Origin: Phycisphaerales bacterium
GTDB taxonomy: Bacteria; Planctomycetota; Phycisphaerae; Phycisphaerales; UBA1924
Reading direction: 5' to 3'
DNA: 64,000 nucleotides
Assembly: GCA_029260295.1 (NCBI GenBank)
Contig: JAJDDN010000005.1
Span: 24,302 to 88,301 of the forward strand
Below are positions 17,308 to 26,977 of the stretch, one piece after another. The notes below the pieces were generated by a model. That model was not told the DNA's origin, searched no databases, and saw only the letters and a list, made by a program, of their open reading frames with translations. Positions within the stretch are counted from its first letter, which is position 1, and each line of letters opens with the position of its first letter. The translations under genes and the position numbers were made by a program.

Positions 17308-20300
17308 TTAACTGATGACTTTGAGACTCAGTGAGTAACCCTGATCGAGGTACTTTTTAACGGAATCGGTGAATACGGCGGAGTGTTGCCCGCCGGTGGT
17401 ATCTGCTGCTGGTTCATGACTGTCTGAACCGTGGGAGCCGGATTTTTTGCCGTCGTCATGTCCGCCGCTGTGATCGAGCGGATCGTGCTCGTCGAAGACA
17501 TGGATGGCGGGGTTCGGGTTGCGGACACGCATCATGTGGGTGGTGCGTGGGCGTGTGTTGAGGTAGCCCAGCAACGCGTAGGTGCGGTGGGAGTCTCGTT
17601 CTTTGGAGACTCTCGAGTTCGGATCGAGGATGTCGCCGAAGGCGATGGCGTCTGTCGGGCATGCCTGCTGGCAGGCGACCTCGAAGAAGCCGTCGGGGAT
17701 CGGGCCGACCTGATCTTTTTCGCTCCAGATGCCCTGGATTTTGACATCCTGACGGGCGGCGTTGACGCGCTGGATGCAGTAGGTGCATTTTTCGATGACA
17801 CCACGGCTGCGGACGGTGACATCCGGGTTGAACTTCATCTTGCTGATCTCGTCGAGCTTCTTGCGGAGGCGCGGCGGGATGAGGTTCTGGTTGAAGGTGC
17901 GGTCTTGGCCTGCGGTTTCTTCGAACTTGTCAGCGATTGCTTTGGAGGCGTAGTTTGGGTTGAGGCCGCCGTTGAACTTGGCGGGTGCGTAGTCGAAGAA
18001 GTTGAAGCGGCGGACTTTGTAAGGACAGTTGTTTGCACAGTAGCGGGTACCGATGCATCGGTTGTAGGCGATGTCGTTGGTGCCTTCTTTGCCGTGGGTT
18101 GTGGCGTTGACTGGGCAGACGGTTTCACAAGGGGCGCTCTCGCAATGGACACAGGCGAGAGGCTGGTTGAAGATTTCCTCTGGGTTGTTGAGGTCGTCTC
18201 CGGTGAAGTAGCGGTCGATGCGGATCCAGGCCATTTCTCGGCCCTTGGCGACTTCGGACTTTCCTACGACGGGGATGTTGTTTTCGCTTTGGCATGCAAC
18301 CGTGCATGTTGCACAGCCTGTGCAGGCGTTCATGTCGATGGACATGCCCCACTGCGGGTTCTTTGAGAACGCTGAGCCGGGTGCGGCGTCGGCTGGCGAG
18401 GCGTTTTGTGGGTTGTCGTAGGCGGAGATGTTTGGTGGTGTGTGGGCGAGTTCGCCGAGTTGTTCGGCGGTGTTGAGGTGTGAGACAGCGTCGGGTGAGA
18501 ACTTGCCGTAGATCAGGTCTGGGACTTCTTTGATCCCTGCTTCGGCGTGCTTGTCGAACCATTTTTTGTCCATGGCGCGGACGATGGTGTCTCGGCCTTC
18601 CATTGACCAGTGGTTCTGGGTGGAGGCGATGGTGTAGGTATCTTTGGCCTTGGTGATTGTTGCACCGGCGGCGAGCATGCCTGTAACTGTTTTGACATCG
18701 AAGCTGTTGAAGCCGACCTGGTTCCCGACGCGTCCGGCGTTGGTCCGGCCGTAGCCGAGCTTGATGGCGACCGTATTGTCGGCCATGCCTGGGAGGATCC
18801 ATGCGGGCATGATCATCGTGCGGCCATCAAGGGTGATGTTGACGAGCTGCGCCTGTGGCATCTGTGCTTTTGTGTAGGGGTTGAACTCGTCTTGGGAGGT
18901 GTGGAGCGGGAGGACACCGAGTGACTTGGCGGTGTTTGGGCTCAGGAGGAGGGGGTTGTCCCAGACGACGGAGGTGCCGAACTCTGGGAGTTCTTGGAGC
19001 CAGCCGTTGTTTGCGGATTGTCCGATGTTGTAGCGGTCGGTGTAGAACTGGACATCGAGATGCGACTGTCCCGGGGCGGACTGCGGCCCATTGTTTTTGA
19101 TATTACTGATCACTCGTTCGGAGTTGAGCGTGGCGTTGCTTGGGACCCGTATTGTGTTTGCAACGACGCCGTTGTGGAGTGCCTCTTTCCAGACCTTTCC
19201 GAACGGGCCAACTTCGAGCTGCATGAAGCTGCGGAGCGATTCTTGGACGAGTGTGTACCCGTCGGAACTTTGCGGATGCTCGTTTCCGGCACTAAGAATC
19301 CCGTCGAGGAACTCGATGTGTGAGCGGGCGGGGTCGTAGAGCGGGGCGATCATTGGTTGGGCGACGGCGACCTGGCCATCGATGCCGTAGACGGCGTCCC
19401 AGCTTTCGAGATAGTGTGTGCCGTTGAGCGACCATGTTGAGGCGTCGGCGGTTTCTGAGGCGGTTGTTGAGAGTGTGACGGTGTGCTTGGCTTTGGCGAA
19501 TGCGTCCGCGAATCCCAAGGAGCCCGGTGCGTTGTAGAGTGGGTTTGCGCCGACGCAGACAAGTGTGTCGACAACGCCTTTGTTGAGGGCGTCTGTCAGA
19601 CGGAGGAGCGAATGACCGCTGCTCATTGGGTTGTTTGCGACCATCGGGAAGAACTCGACGATTCCTTCGTCGGTTGCTTTGAGGGCGTCGTTGATGACCT
19701 GGCAGAGTGCCCATGCTTCTGATGTCAGCTCGTCTGAAGGGATGACGACGGCGTGGCCGCGGTTCTCGAATAGGTCGTCTGCGATTGCCTGGATCTCTGA
19801 TTTGGAGACGCCGGCGACTTCGACATCCGGGAGGCGGTGGCCTGAGCCTGCAGTATTGAGGAGTACGGCTTTGGCCAGTGCGATTGTGAAGTTATGGAGC
19901 TGGGAGGGGGCAACGCGGAAGCGGTGATCGGCCATGACGCCGATTGAGGATGGTTTGGATTCGACCGCGTAGAGGCGGCTCATCTCGTCGTTGTGGCTCA
20001 GGAGTTTGCGGGAGGCTGAGAGTTCGCGTGCTAGACGCATTGCTTCTGGGCCTTGGTCGATCTGACCTTCACCGATGGAGATGATGCGGCTGGCCTTTGA
20101 GAGGTTGTAGCGTGCCCAGTGGGGTTGACCGAGGAATGCTTTTGAGCCGTTGGCTTGGCCGTGGCTTTCTGCGGGATCCCAGGCGACGAAGGCGGCTCTT
20201 GGCCATCTTCTCAGGATTTGCATACGCATGTGTTCGCCGATGAGCGACGATTGATTTTCAATAACAAACACGAGCCCGGCGCCTTGCGTGGCGTCAAACT

Positions 20301-20892
20301 TGGCGAAATGTTCGTTGGCCCAGAGGTCAAAGTCGTCCCAAGTCGCGGCGAGCTTGCCACGGGTGGGGTTGTTGAAGACGGGGTACTTGAGGCGGTCGGG
20401 ATCGTAGAGATCGAGGATGCTTGACTGGGCGTAGGCGGAGGTTTTGCCTTGGTTGTTTGGGTGGAGGGGGTTGCCTTCGATCTTTGTAGGACGGCCGGCG
20501 TGTGTTTCGATCAGGAGGCCTTCCATGCCTCCGCCTGGGAGGGCCATTGCGGTGGCGAAGAAGAGTGGGCGGCCCGGGATGACATGCTCGGGGACATTGC
20601 TTGCGTAGGGGAGGATCTTGCGGTCTGGGCGGCGGCAGCCTGGGATGGTTGCGGCACCGGCGAGGGCCATCGATGCACCCATGACTTTGATGAATGAACG
20701 GCGGGAGGTGTCGTCCATGATCGAGGCATCGACGGGGAACTCACGCTCCAAGAGTTCTTTGAACTCTGGAGTCGCGGAGTACTCTTCCATGCTGCGCCAG
20801 TACTTGCGTCCTGAGACTTTGCCCAGCTCTGGGGCGTCTTCTGGGATGTCGATCTTGTCGTGCGTCGAAGGGCATTGATCGAGTGTGCTCAT
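17308..20892 (-). CDS. actB: Alternative complex III subunit ActB, fused molybdopterin-oxidoreductase-like and ferredoxin-like protein
   Basis: 1194 residues. A Tat-type signal, RRSFIKVMGASMALAGAATIPGC, begins some 60 residues in, which is usual for ActB. The large N-terminal part has the fold sequence of molybdopterin oxidoreductases but without an obvious cofactor-ligand Cys. The C-terminal part (about 840-1080) carries four groups of cysteines for iron-sulfur clusters: CTGCATCTVAC, CVHCESAPCETVCP, CIGTRYCANNCP, and KCTYCIQR with CQQACP. It passes electrons from quinol towards the heme subunits. It is preceded by actA and followed by actC. Confidence 0.94.
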   Translation of the reverse strand: MSTLDQCPSTHDKIDIPEDAPELGKVSGRKYWRSMEEYSATPEFKELLEREFPVDASIMDDTSRRSFIKVMGASMALAGAATIPGCRRPDRKILPYASNVPEHVIPGRPLFFATAMALPGGGMEGLLIETHAGRPTKIEGNPLHPNNQGKTSAYAQSSILDLYDPDRLKYPVFNNPTRGKLAATWDDFDLWANEHFAKFDATQGAGLVFVIENQSSLIGEHMRMQILRRWPRAAFVAWDPAESHGQANGSKAFLGQPHWARYNLSKASRIISIGEGQIDQGPEAMRLARELSASRKLLSHNDEMSRLYAVESKPSSIGVMADHRFRVAPSQLHNFTIALAKAVLLNTAGSGHRLPDVEVAGVSKSEIQAIADDLFENRGHAVVIPSDELTSEAWALCQVINDALKATDEGIVEFFPMVANNPMSSGHSLLRLTDALNKGVVDTLVCVGANPLYNAPGSLGFADAFAKAKHTVTLSTTASETADASTWSLNGTHYLESWDAVYGIDGQVAVAQPMIAPLYDPARSHIEFLDGILSAGNEHPQSSDGYTLVQESLRSFMQLEVGPFGKVWKEALHNGVVANTIRVPSNATLNSERVISNIKNNGPQSAPGQSHLDVQFYTDRYNIGQSANNGWLQELPEFGTSVVWDNPLLLSPNTAKSLGVLPLHTSQDEFNPYTKAQMPQAQLVNITLDGRTMIMPAWILPGMADNTVAIKLGYGRTNAGRVGNQVGFNSFDVKTVTGMLAAGATITKAKDTYTIASTQNHWSMEGRDTIVRAMDKKWFDKHAEAGIKEVPDLIYGKFSPDAVSHLNTAEQLGELAHTPPNISAYDNPQNASPADAAPGSAFSKNPQWGMSIDMNACTGCATCTVACQSENNIPVVGKSEVAKGREMAWIRIDRYFTGDDLNNPEEIFNQPLACVHCESAPCETVCPVNATTHGKEGTNDIAYNRCIGTRYCANNCPYKVRRFNFFDYAPAKFNGGLNPNYASKAIADKFEETAGQDRTFNQNLIPPRLRKKLDEISKMKFNPDVTVRSRGVIEKCTYCIQRVNAARQDVKIQGIWSEKDQVGPIPDGFFEVACQQACPTDAIAFGDILDPNSRVSKERDSHRTYALLGYLNTRPRTTHMMRVRNPNPAIHVFDEHDPLDHSGGHDDGKKSGSHGSDSHEPAADTTGGQHSAVFTDSVKKYLDQGYSLSLKVIS

Positions 20893-20956
20893 GGTTCGGT
20901 CTCGCGTGGTCGTTTGGCTTATGGATAAGTCAGTCGATTGAAATCAGAAGTGAGGA

Positions 20957-21655
20957 TTAGAAATGGCAGGCGCTGCAGTTGTCTGGCGGATCCCGCAGCA
21001 GGGTATCTTTGAGTGCTTCGGGGGTCATGCCCTCGTGGACACGCTCTGAAGCATCTTTGCCGAACCATTCGTTCTGGACCCAGTACAGATCAGTGACCTT
21101 GTCCTTGGGGACGAGGTTCTTTTCTGGGTTCCGGTGGCAATCGAGGCACCAGCCCATTGATAAGGACTCGGCTTGGGCGACGACGGGCATGTTGTTGATG
21201 GCGCCGTGGCAGGTGTAGCAGCTCACGCCGGCGTTGACATGGGCGTTGTGTGGGAAGGTTGCGTAGTCTGGGACAACATGAATATTGCGCCAGGGGATGG
21301 GGGTGTCCGTTGCGTATGCGTCGCGGATGAACTGAACTTTTTCGGTGGTTGCGGTGGCGGTTGGCCCGAGCTTGCCTTCTTCATGGCAACCGAAGCAGGT
21401 CTGGACCGGTGGGACATTTGCGTGCCAGGAGTCTTCGACATTGGTGTGGCAGTACCGGCAGTCCATACCGAGCTTGCCGGCGTGGATTTGGTGGTTGAAG
21501 CCTGTGCTTGGTTGGGTTGGCATGTAGCCAACTTCCCAGAACTTTGGGGTGGCGTAGTACCACATGCCTGCGATGACGGGGATCACCGCGGCGTGCACAC
21601 CGATGAGGAGCACTGTGGGGACGCTGTTCATCCACTTTGGAAATATAGGTTTCAC
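20957..21655 (-). CDS. actA: Alternative complex III subunit ActA, pentaheme cytochrome c
   Basis: 232 residues. One N-terminal membrane helix (about 12-33) and five heme c motifs: CRYCH, CFGCH, CYTCH, CLDCH and CSACH, the last three residues from the C-terminus. ActA anchors to the membrane and relays electrons out of the iron-sulfur subunit. It is the first gene of the long leftward operon; the preceding 238 bases up to ctaA hold a hairpin and must contain the divergent promoters. Confidence 0.94.
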   Translation of the reverse strand: MKPIFPKWMNSVPTVLLIGVHAAVIPVIAGMWYYATPKFWEVGYMPTQPSTGFNHQIHAGKLGMDCRYCHTNVEDSWHANVPPVQTCFGCHEEGKLGPTATATTEKVQFIRDAYATDTPIPWRNIHVVPDYATFPHNAHVNAGVSCYTCHGAINNMPVVAQAESLSMGWCLDCHRNPEKNLVPKDKVTDLYWVQNEWFGKDASERVHEGMTPEALKDTLLRDPPDNCSACHF

Positions 21656-21712
21656 TCGATAGGCTCCAATGCGTTCGAATAAGGACCGCGCCTGCGGGCC
21701 TGTCGACGAAAA

Positions 21713-21739
21713 CCAAACCCTCTATTAAAAAGGGTTTGG
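21713..21739. promoter_or_regulatory. Hairpin in the leader of the act-cta operon
   Basis: CCAAACCCT and AGGGTTTGG, nine perfect base pairs around a 9-base AT loop, about 60 bases upstream of the actA start codon and in the divergent actA/ctaA gap. It could be an attenuator or an operator; there is no strong T-run after it on the minus strand. Confidence 0.45.
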
Positions 21740-21893
21740 GAATCGCGGACAGCGTAGCATGCAAAATGGCCCTGTGGTGTGCTGCTGGGCCATAATTTCG
21801 GATGTTTTTCAAGCCTATATTTACATGAACGACTGAGCATTGGCAGTTGAGACATTCTCTCAATTGCGGCGAGTCGCAACAGGGACACAACCT

Positions 21894-23363
21894 ATGACCA
21901 CACAACAAGTTACGCCTGCTTCCACATCAACGCCGCTCGCAAACCCCTATATTGGGGTCTCAACAACGATTGGGGTCGCGGGCGTACTGCTGATGGGGGT
22001 GGTGAGCTGGGTGATGCTGCTTGTCAACAGAGACCTGCATGTTGGGATAATCGTTGGAGTTTCTTTGGCGGTGTATGCGGGGCTTGTTTTCCTGTTTCTC
22101 AGGAATGTGGCGAGTCGACAGAGTTTGGTCGGCGCGGCCGCAGGGCTGATCGGAGGGGCGGTTTCGGTGATTTTCATTGGATCGCTGATGACCGAGCGGG
22201 TGAAGGTTCTCGATAGCACCCAATCTCAATCGTCGATGGATCTTGGGGGCTTGCAGTTTGAGAAGACTGTGATGAACGGGACAGTGGTGTTTGAGCCGGG
22301 CGGTTTTACGGGGGGCGGGATCGCGATTGGTGCTGGTGTGGTTGTGGGGATGATCTTGCTTGGGTGGCTGGCGGGGAAACTGCGGGCTCGGAATGTGCAG
22401 TATGTGGTGAAGGATATTGATTGGCGGGCTCGGTTCGCTTGGGTGGTGGCGCTGAGTTACTTGCCTTTGATTGCGGTTGGGGGATTGGTGACGAGCACAG
22501 AATCGGGGCTGGCGGTGCCTGACTCGGTGACGACTTATGGATCGATTGGGATTTTCTTTCCGTTGTCGCTGATGGGCGAGATCCGGATTTATCTGGAGCA
22601 CTCGCACCGGATCTTCGGGACCTTTGCGGGGATCGCGACGATTATTTTGGCGGTGCGGATGTTTGGGGCTCCTTCACGGATGCTGCCTCGGTTGATGAGC
22701 GTTGTGCTGTTGCTTGCTGTGATTTTGCAGGGGGTGATGGGTGCGTTGCGGGTATCTGAGCAATCGCAGGCACTGGCCTCGCTTCATGGTGTGCTTGCTC
22801 AGTTGGTGTTTGCGCTGGCGATCGCGACGGGGGTTGTGTGCTCTCGTCGATGGGAAGGGATCACGCCGAGTAACGAGGGGATCGGGTATGCCAAATCTAC
22901 GCGGCTGATGCTGCTGATTGCTACGGTGGCTCTTTCGATTCAGTTGGTCTTTGGGGCGATGACGCGGCATCTTGATTCTGGGCATGCCTTGATGTCGCAT
23001 ATCGGGTTCTCGTTTATTGTGGTCTTGCTTGTGATAATCGCGGGGGCTAAGTGCATCCGGGTTGGGAAGATTGATCGTGGTGTTGCTGGGGGTGCGGGGG
23101 CGATCCGGCCGTATGGTGCGATGGTTCATGCGCTTGTGATGCTGCAGTTCACGCTTGGGTGGGGTGCTCTTGCGATGACCAAGACGGGGGACGAGGGGCA
23201 TCCTGAGCTTCCGACCTCGACCGAGCTTGCTAGTGCACAAGGGATCCGGGTTGGCGAGGCGATTATGGCGACTTCTCACCATTTGATCGGGGCTTTGCTG
23301 ATTGCGACGGTGATTGGGGCGCTGGTTTGGGCCTTGCGTATCGCATCGCGGCCCCAAAGCTGA
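21894..23363 (+). CDS. ctaA: Heme A synthase (COX15/CtaA family) with N-terminal extension
   Basis: 489 residues. The C-terminal part carries the CtaA/COX15 pattern of helices with the paired-His blocks, LGGLVTSTESGLAVPD-like (IAVGGLVTSTESGLAVPDS), then EHSHRIFGTFAGI, and later LASLHGVLAQLVFA and SHHLIGALLIATVIGALV. The enzyme oxidises the heme O methyl group to give heme A, needed by the A2-type oxidase encoded divergently. Some 170 residues with extra hydrophobic segments precede the conserved part. The ATG at 21894 is preferred over a TTG at 21840 that falls in the leader. Confidence 0.85.
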   Translation: MTTQQVTPASTSTPLANPYIGVSTTIGVAGVLLMGVVSWVMLLVNRDLHVGIIVGVSLAVYAGLVFLFLRNVASRQSLVGAAAGLIGGAVSVIFIGSLMTERVKVLDSTQSQSSMDLGGLQFEKTVMNGTVVFEPGGFTGGGIAIGAGVVVGMILLGWLAGKLRARNVQYVVKDIDWRARFAWVVALSYLPLIAVGGLVTSTESGLAVPDSVTTYGSIGIFFPLSLMGEIRIYLEHSHRIFGTFAGIATIILAVRMFGAPSRMLPRLMSVVLLLAVILQGVMGALRVSEQSQALASLHGVLAQLVFALAIATGVVCSRRWEGITPSNEGIGYAKSTRLMLLIATVALSIQLVFGAMTRHLDSGHALMSHIGFSFIVVLLVIIAGAKCIRVGKIDRGVAGGAGAIRPYGAMVHALVMLQFTLGWGALAMTKTGDEGHPELPTSTELASAQGIRVGEAIMATSHHLIGALLIATVIGALVWALRIASRPQS

Positions 23364-23392
23364 TAGTCTGGAACTGACAGGACAAGAATCCG

Positions 23393-23414
23393 AAGAGTCC
23401 TATAGGACTCTTTC
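23393..23414 (+). terminator. Intrinsic terminator after ctaA
   Basis: AAGAGTCC and GGACTCTT around TATA, a perfect palindrome, followed by TTTC; 30 bases after the ctaA stop. The T-run is short. Confidence 0.6.
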
Positions 23415-23540
23415 TGCGTATGGGATCTTGTATTGGTTCTAGCTGGATGTCCTGTTTCTCGCTTGTTTCATGGGGAATGCAATCTCTGGATCGCATTGGC
23501 GTTGTCCCGGTAAGCGTGAGAAGCGCCGATGTGGAGATCG

Positions 23541-25082
23541 ATGATGCCTGCACTTGGAACAAAGCCTGTAAAAACGACCGATTCGATCGCGGCGATCAAG
23601 AGCGAGGACTTTGGATACACCGAGGCCCGGCATTTGCTCTTGCGTGCTGGCTTTGGGGGGACCGACGAGCAGATCCGCACGCTGGCGAGATGGGGGCCTG
23701 AGAAGTCGGTGGATCATTTGGTCAACTACAGCAAGATCAAAGCCGACGACGCGGGGGCCGATGCGTTTAAGGAGGACATCATCCGGCCGCTGACACGCGA
23801 GGAACGGCAGCGGGTCAACAAGGCACGCGAAACTGGGGATGAAGACACGCTGGCGCAGTACCGGACCGAACGGCAGCGGCGGCAGCGCGAAGACCGACGG
23901 CAGATGCGGGATATCCAGCGTACATGGATTACGAGGATGATTGAATCGCCGCGGCCGCTCGAAGAAAAAATGACGCTGTTCTGGCATGGGCACTTCGCGA
24001 CGAGCTTCCGCGGGGTTGAAGATTCGTACCACATGTACGCACAAAATCGGATGTTCCGCGGCAACGCGATGGGGAATCTGGGCGACCTGCTCCTAGGGAT
24101 CGTCCGCGATCCCGCGATGCTCAAGTACCTCAACAACAACCAGAACCGGAAGGACTCGCCCAACGAGAATCTTGGGCGTGAGCTTCTTGAGTTGTTCTCG
24201 CTTGGGGAGGGGAACTACACCGAAAAAGATATCAAGGAGGCGGCGCGGACGCTGACCGGGTTTACCTTTGAAGATAATGACTTCCGATTTAATCGGAACC
24301 AGCACGACCAAGGCTCGAAGTTTGTGCTTGGGTCGAGCGGGAACATCGACGGCAACTCGTTGATCCCGGTGATCCTGAAACAAGAGGCGTGCGCGTTGTT
24401 TATTGTGCTCAAGCTGTACCGGTTCTTTGTGCGGGATATCCCGATGGATCTGTCTGCGATTGATACTGGGAGCCGGAAGGCGATCCTGCGTCTGGCGCAG
24501 ATGTTTCGGCGGGGGAACTATGAGATCAAGCCTGTGATTCGGAAGCTGTTGTTGTCGAAGCATTTTTATGACCCGATCAATACCGGGAGCAAGATCAAGA
24601 GCCCTTGCGAGTTGTTGATTGGTTCGGTGCGGTCGCTGCAGGTGCCTGTGCGGGATATTGGGATTGTGACCGAGGCGATGGAGCTGATGGGACAGTCGGT
24701 GTTCTTGCCTCCGAGTGTCAAGGGCTGGGACGGGGGGCGGAGCTGGATTAATACATCGACGATGTTTGTGCGGCAGAATACGCTGATTTATTTGCTGACC
24801 GGTGCGCTTCCGACTCGGTCATTGCTTCTTAAGGACCGGGCGTATTTCGATGCTCTTGCGCTTGTGCCGAGTTTGAATACGCCTGGGGATTCAGATCCGA
24901 GCGACGAGCAGATTGTTCGTGAGCTTGCGATGGTGACGCTTGGGCAGGCGGGTGACGATGTTGTTGATTCGGTGCTGAGCGGGGCTCGGGGAAGTCGGGG
25001 CGAGGGGGCGATGCGGAGCAATGAGGTGGTGGTGCGTGCGTTGGTAATGTTGACCTCGATGCCGGAGTATCAGTTGTGTTAA
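23541..25082 (+). CDS. DUF1800 domain-containing protein
   Basis: 513 residues. The DUF1800 pattern is clear: ARHLLLRAGFGGTDEQIRTLARWG near the N-terminus, MTLFWHGHFATSF in the middle, then RDPAMLKYLNNNQNRKDSPNENLGRELLELFSLGEGNYTEKDIKEAARTLTGF, and SPCELLIGSVRSL towards the end. The function of the family is not established; it is almost always paired with a DUF1501 gene, as here. Starts: the ATG at 23541 or the next codon follow a GGAG at good distance; an ATG at 23529 has no ribosome site. The next gene begins 34 bases after the stop. Confidence 0.88.
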   Translation: MMPALGTKPVKTTDSIAAIKSEDFGYTEARHLLLRAGFGGTDEQIRTLARWGPEKSVDHLVNYSKIKADDAGADAFKEDIIRPLTREERQRVNKARETGDEDTLAQYRTERQRRQREDRRQMRDIQRTWITRMIESPRPLEEKMTLFWHGHFATSFRGVEDSYHMYAQNRMFRGNAMGNLGDLLLGIVRDPAMLKYLNNNQNRKDSPNENLGRELLELFSLGEGNYTEKDIKEAARTLTGFTFEDNDFRFNRNQHDQGSKFVLGSSGNIDGNSLIPVILKQEACALFIVLKLYRFFVRDIPMDLSAIDTGSRKAILRLAQMFRRGNYEIKPVIRKLLLSKHFYDPINTGSKIKSPCELLIGSVRSLQVPVRDIGIVTEAMELMGQSVFLPPSVKGWDGGRSWINTSTMFVRQNTLIYLLTGALPTRSLLLKDRAYFDALALVPSLNTPGDSDPSDEQIVRELAMVTLGQAGDDVVDSVLSGARGSRGEGAMRSNEVVVRALVMLTSMPEYQLC

Positions 25083-25116
25083 AGTACTTGTTAATGTGCT
25101 CCTTGGAGATGAAGCT

Positions 25117-26478
25117 ATGAGTAATCATTTGAACCCGGGCGATATCAAGGCGTGGACGCGGCGGGATTTTTTGCAGTCTTCGACACTGTTTGCGTCGGCG
25201 GCTCTGACCGTGCCCGCGTTTGTGCAGAGCTCTGCTCTTGCGCTGCCTCGCCCGATGATGGGGCTGAGCTCGATCGCGGGGGTTGATGAGGACCGGGTTC
25301 TTGTTGTGATCCAGTTGTCGGGGGGCAACGACGGGCTCAATACGCTGGTGCCTTATGGGGATGATGCGTATCAGCGGGTTCGGTCTCGGATTGCGTTGTC
25401 GGCCAATGAGGTGCTGATGCTCAACCGGAACGGGGGGCTTGGATTGCATGGCTCGATGAGCGGATTCAAGGAGTTGTATGATGAAGGCATGTGCGCGATT
25501 GTGCAGGGGGTTGGGTATCCGAACCCGAACCGGTCGCACTTTGCGTCGATGGATATTTGGCATACGGCTGACACCGCGGGGACCGGGGACGGGTGGCTTG
25601 GGAAGTATGTGGACTCGCAGTGTTGCGGGTATGGGTCGGGGACGCCTGGGGCTCAAACAGCTTCAAATCAAGGGGCAAATCAGGTTCAGGCTGACCCCCC
25701 ACCGCCTTTGATTGCTATTGGCAAGACGGCGCCGCTTGCGCTCCACGGGCGGACGATGATGCCTGTAGCGATTGAAAGCGCGGATATGTATCAGTGGACC
25801 GGCGAGAAGATGGGGAAGGATCTGAACAAGGCGTATATCGGGTCGATCGAGGATCGCAGCGAGGCCGATATGGCTTCGGGGGCTGATGATAACAAATCGT
25901 TCCTAGTGCGGACGGCGATGGATGCGCAGGTGTCGAGCAAGAAGATCCGGAAAGCTGTGGACGAGAAATCGCTTGTGCAATATCCAAACTCGAAACTGGC
26001 TAGCCAGCTGAGTATGGTCGCGTCGATGATCCGTGCGGGGATGCCTACGCGGGTGTTTTATGTGTCGCATGGGAGCTTTGATACGCACGCCAATCAGGGC
26101 GGGGCGCAGGGCACGCACGCACGGCTGTTGCAGCAACTTTCCGAGGCGGTCGGGGCGTTCTATAAAGACCTCAAGGCGCAGGGGAACGAGGGGCGTGTGC
26201 TGAGTTCATGTTTCTCTGAGTTTGGGCGAAGGGTCGGGCAGAACGGATCCGGGGGGACTGACCACGGGACGGCGGCGCCGATGTTCTTGTTTGGGCCGAT
26301 GGTGAATCCGGGTTTGCACTCAAGGTATCCATCGCTGACGAATCTTGATAACGGGGACCTGAAATACACGGCTGATTTTCGGCAGGTGTATGCGGAGATT
26401 CTTGATGGCTGGCTGAGCGCCAAGAGCAGCGATGTGCTCGGGCGTGGGTACAAGCATCTGCGGGTGCTTAAGAGCTAG
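25117..26478 (+). CDS. DUF1501 domain-containing protein (Tat-exported, sulfatase/phosphatase-like fold)
   Basis: 453 residues. The N-terminus has a Tat signal, RRDFLQSSTLFASAALTVPAFV. The block VLVVIQLSGGNDGLNTLVPYGDDAYQRVR is the DUF1501 opening, followed by HPNRSHF-like NRSHFASMDIWHTAD and, near the end, SEFGRRVGQNGSGGTDHGTAAPMF. The family is related to the alkaline-phosphatase superfamily; the role is unknown. The start is fixed by GGAG 9-12 bases before the ATG at 25117. It overlaps the end of the convergent gene by 11 bases. Confidence 0.9.
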   Translation: MSNHLNPGDIKAWTRRDFLQSSTLFASAALTVPAFVQSSALALPRPMMGLSSIAGVDEDRVLVVIQLSGGNDGLNTLVPYGDDAYQRVRSRIALSANEVLMLNRNGGLGLHGSMSGFKELYDEGMCAIVQGVGYPNPNRSHFASMDIWHTADTAGTGDGWLGKYVDSQCCGYGSGTPGAQTASNQGANQVQADPPPPLIAIGKTAPLALHGRTMMPVAIESADMYQWTGEKMGKDLNKAYIGSIEDRSEADMASGADDNKSFLVRTAMDAQVSSKKIRKAVDEKSLVQYPNSKLASQLSMVASMIRAGMPTRVFYVSHGSFDTHANQGGAQGTHARLLQQLSEAVGAFYKDLKAQGNEGRVLSSCFSEFGRRVGQNGSGGTDHGTAAPMFLFGPMVNPGLHSRYPSLTNLDNGDLKYTADFRQVYAEILDGWLSAKSSDVLGRGYKHLRVLKS

Positions 26479-26977
26479 TTACCAGATTGGGATCGAGGTC
26501 TTCCTGAGAGAGATCGAGGTCTTTGAGTGTAATGGTCTGGCCGCATTCTGGGCATTGGACCGCTTGTTGGCCGTCCTGATCGATAACTTTGAGGCCCAAG
26601 AGTGAGTAGCCGCATTTACTGCACAGGGCTTGGCTGAGCTGTTTTCGGATGGAGAGATGGAGCAGTCGGTCGCGTGCGAGTAGAAAGCAGATCGCTGGGA
26701 ACCAACCCATTCCGGTGAAGATTGCGAGCATGTACAGCATTTGCAGGCCGCCGCTATAGCCAAGGGTTTGGGTGAGCGTTTTTCCTAGGTATATGAACAA
26801 TACCGCGAGTGGTATCCAGAGGATGAATGAGGCGACGAGGATAAAGGCCAAGAAGGCGTTGCCTTTCCAGGCCCCGTGTCTTTGCTTTGCTCGAGTGATG
26901 AATCGTTTGCAGGCCTCGTCGTCGAACTTGTCGAGTTCTGGGTAGGCGCGGTAGATTTTTTTAGTGAGGATTCTCAT
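26468..26977 (-). CDS. Two-helix membrane protein with C-terminal zinc ribbon
   Basis: 169 residues. Two membrane helices (about 43-68 and 78-105) are followed by CSKCGYSLLGL and, 20 residues on, CPECGQTI, a four-cysteine zinc ribbon. The role is unknown. The layout is the same as in the 145-residue protein at 53518-53955, whose ribbon reads CERCGFWLKGL...CPECG. The start overlaps the stop of the upstream gene (ATGA), so the two form a small operon. Confidence 0.65.
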   Translation of the reverse strand: MRILTKKIYRAYPELDKFDDEACKRFITRAKQRHGAWKGNAFLAFILVASFILWIPLAVLFIYLGKTLTQTLGYSGGLQMLYMLAIFTGMGWFPAICFLLARDRLLHLSIRKQLSQALCSKCGYSLLGLKVIDQDGQQAVQCPECGQTITLKDLDLSQEDLDPNLVTSS

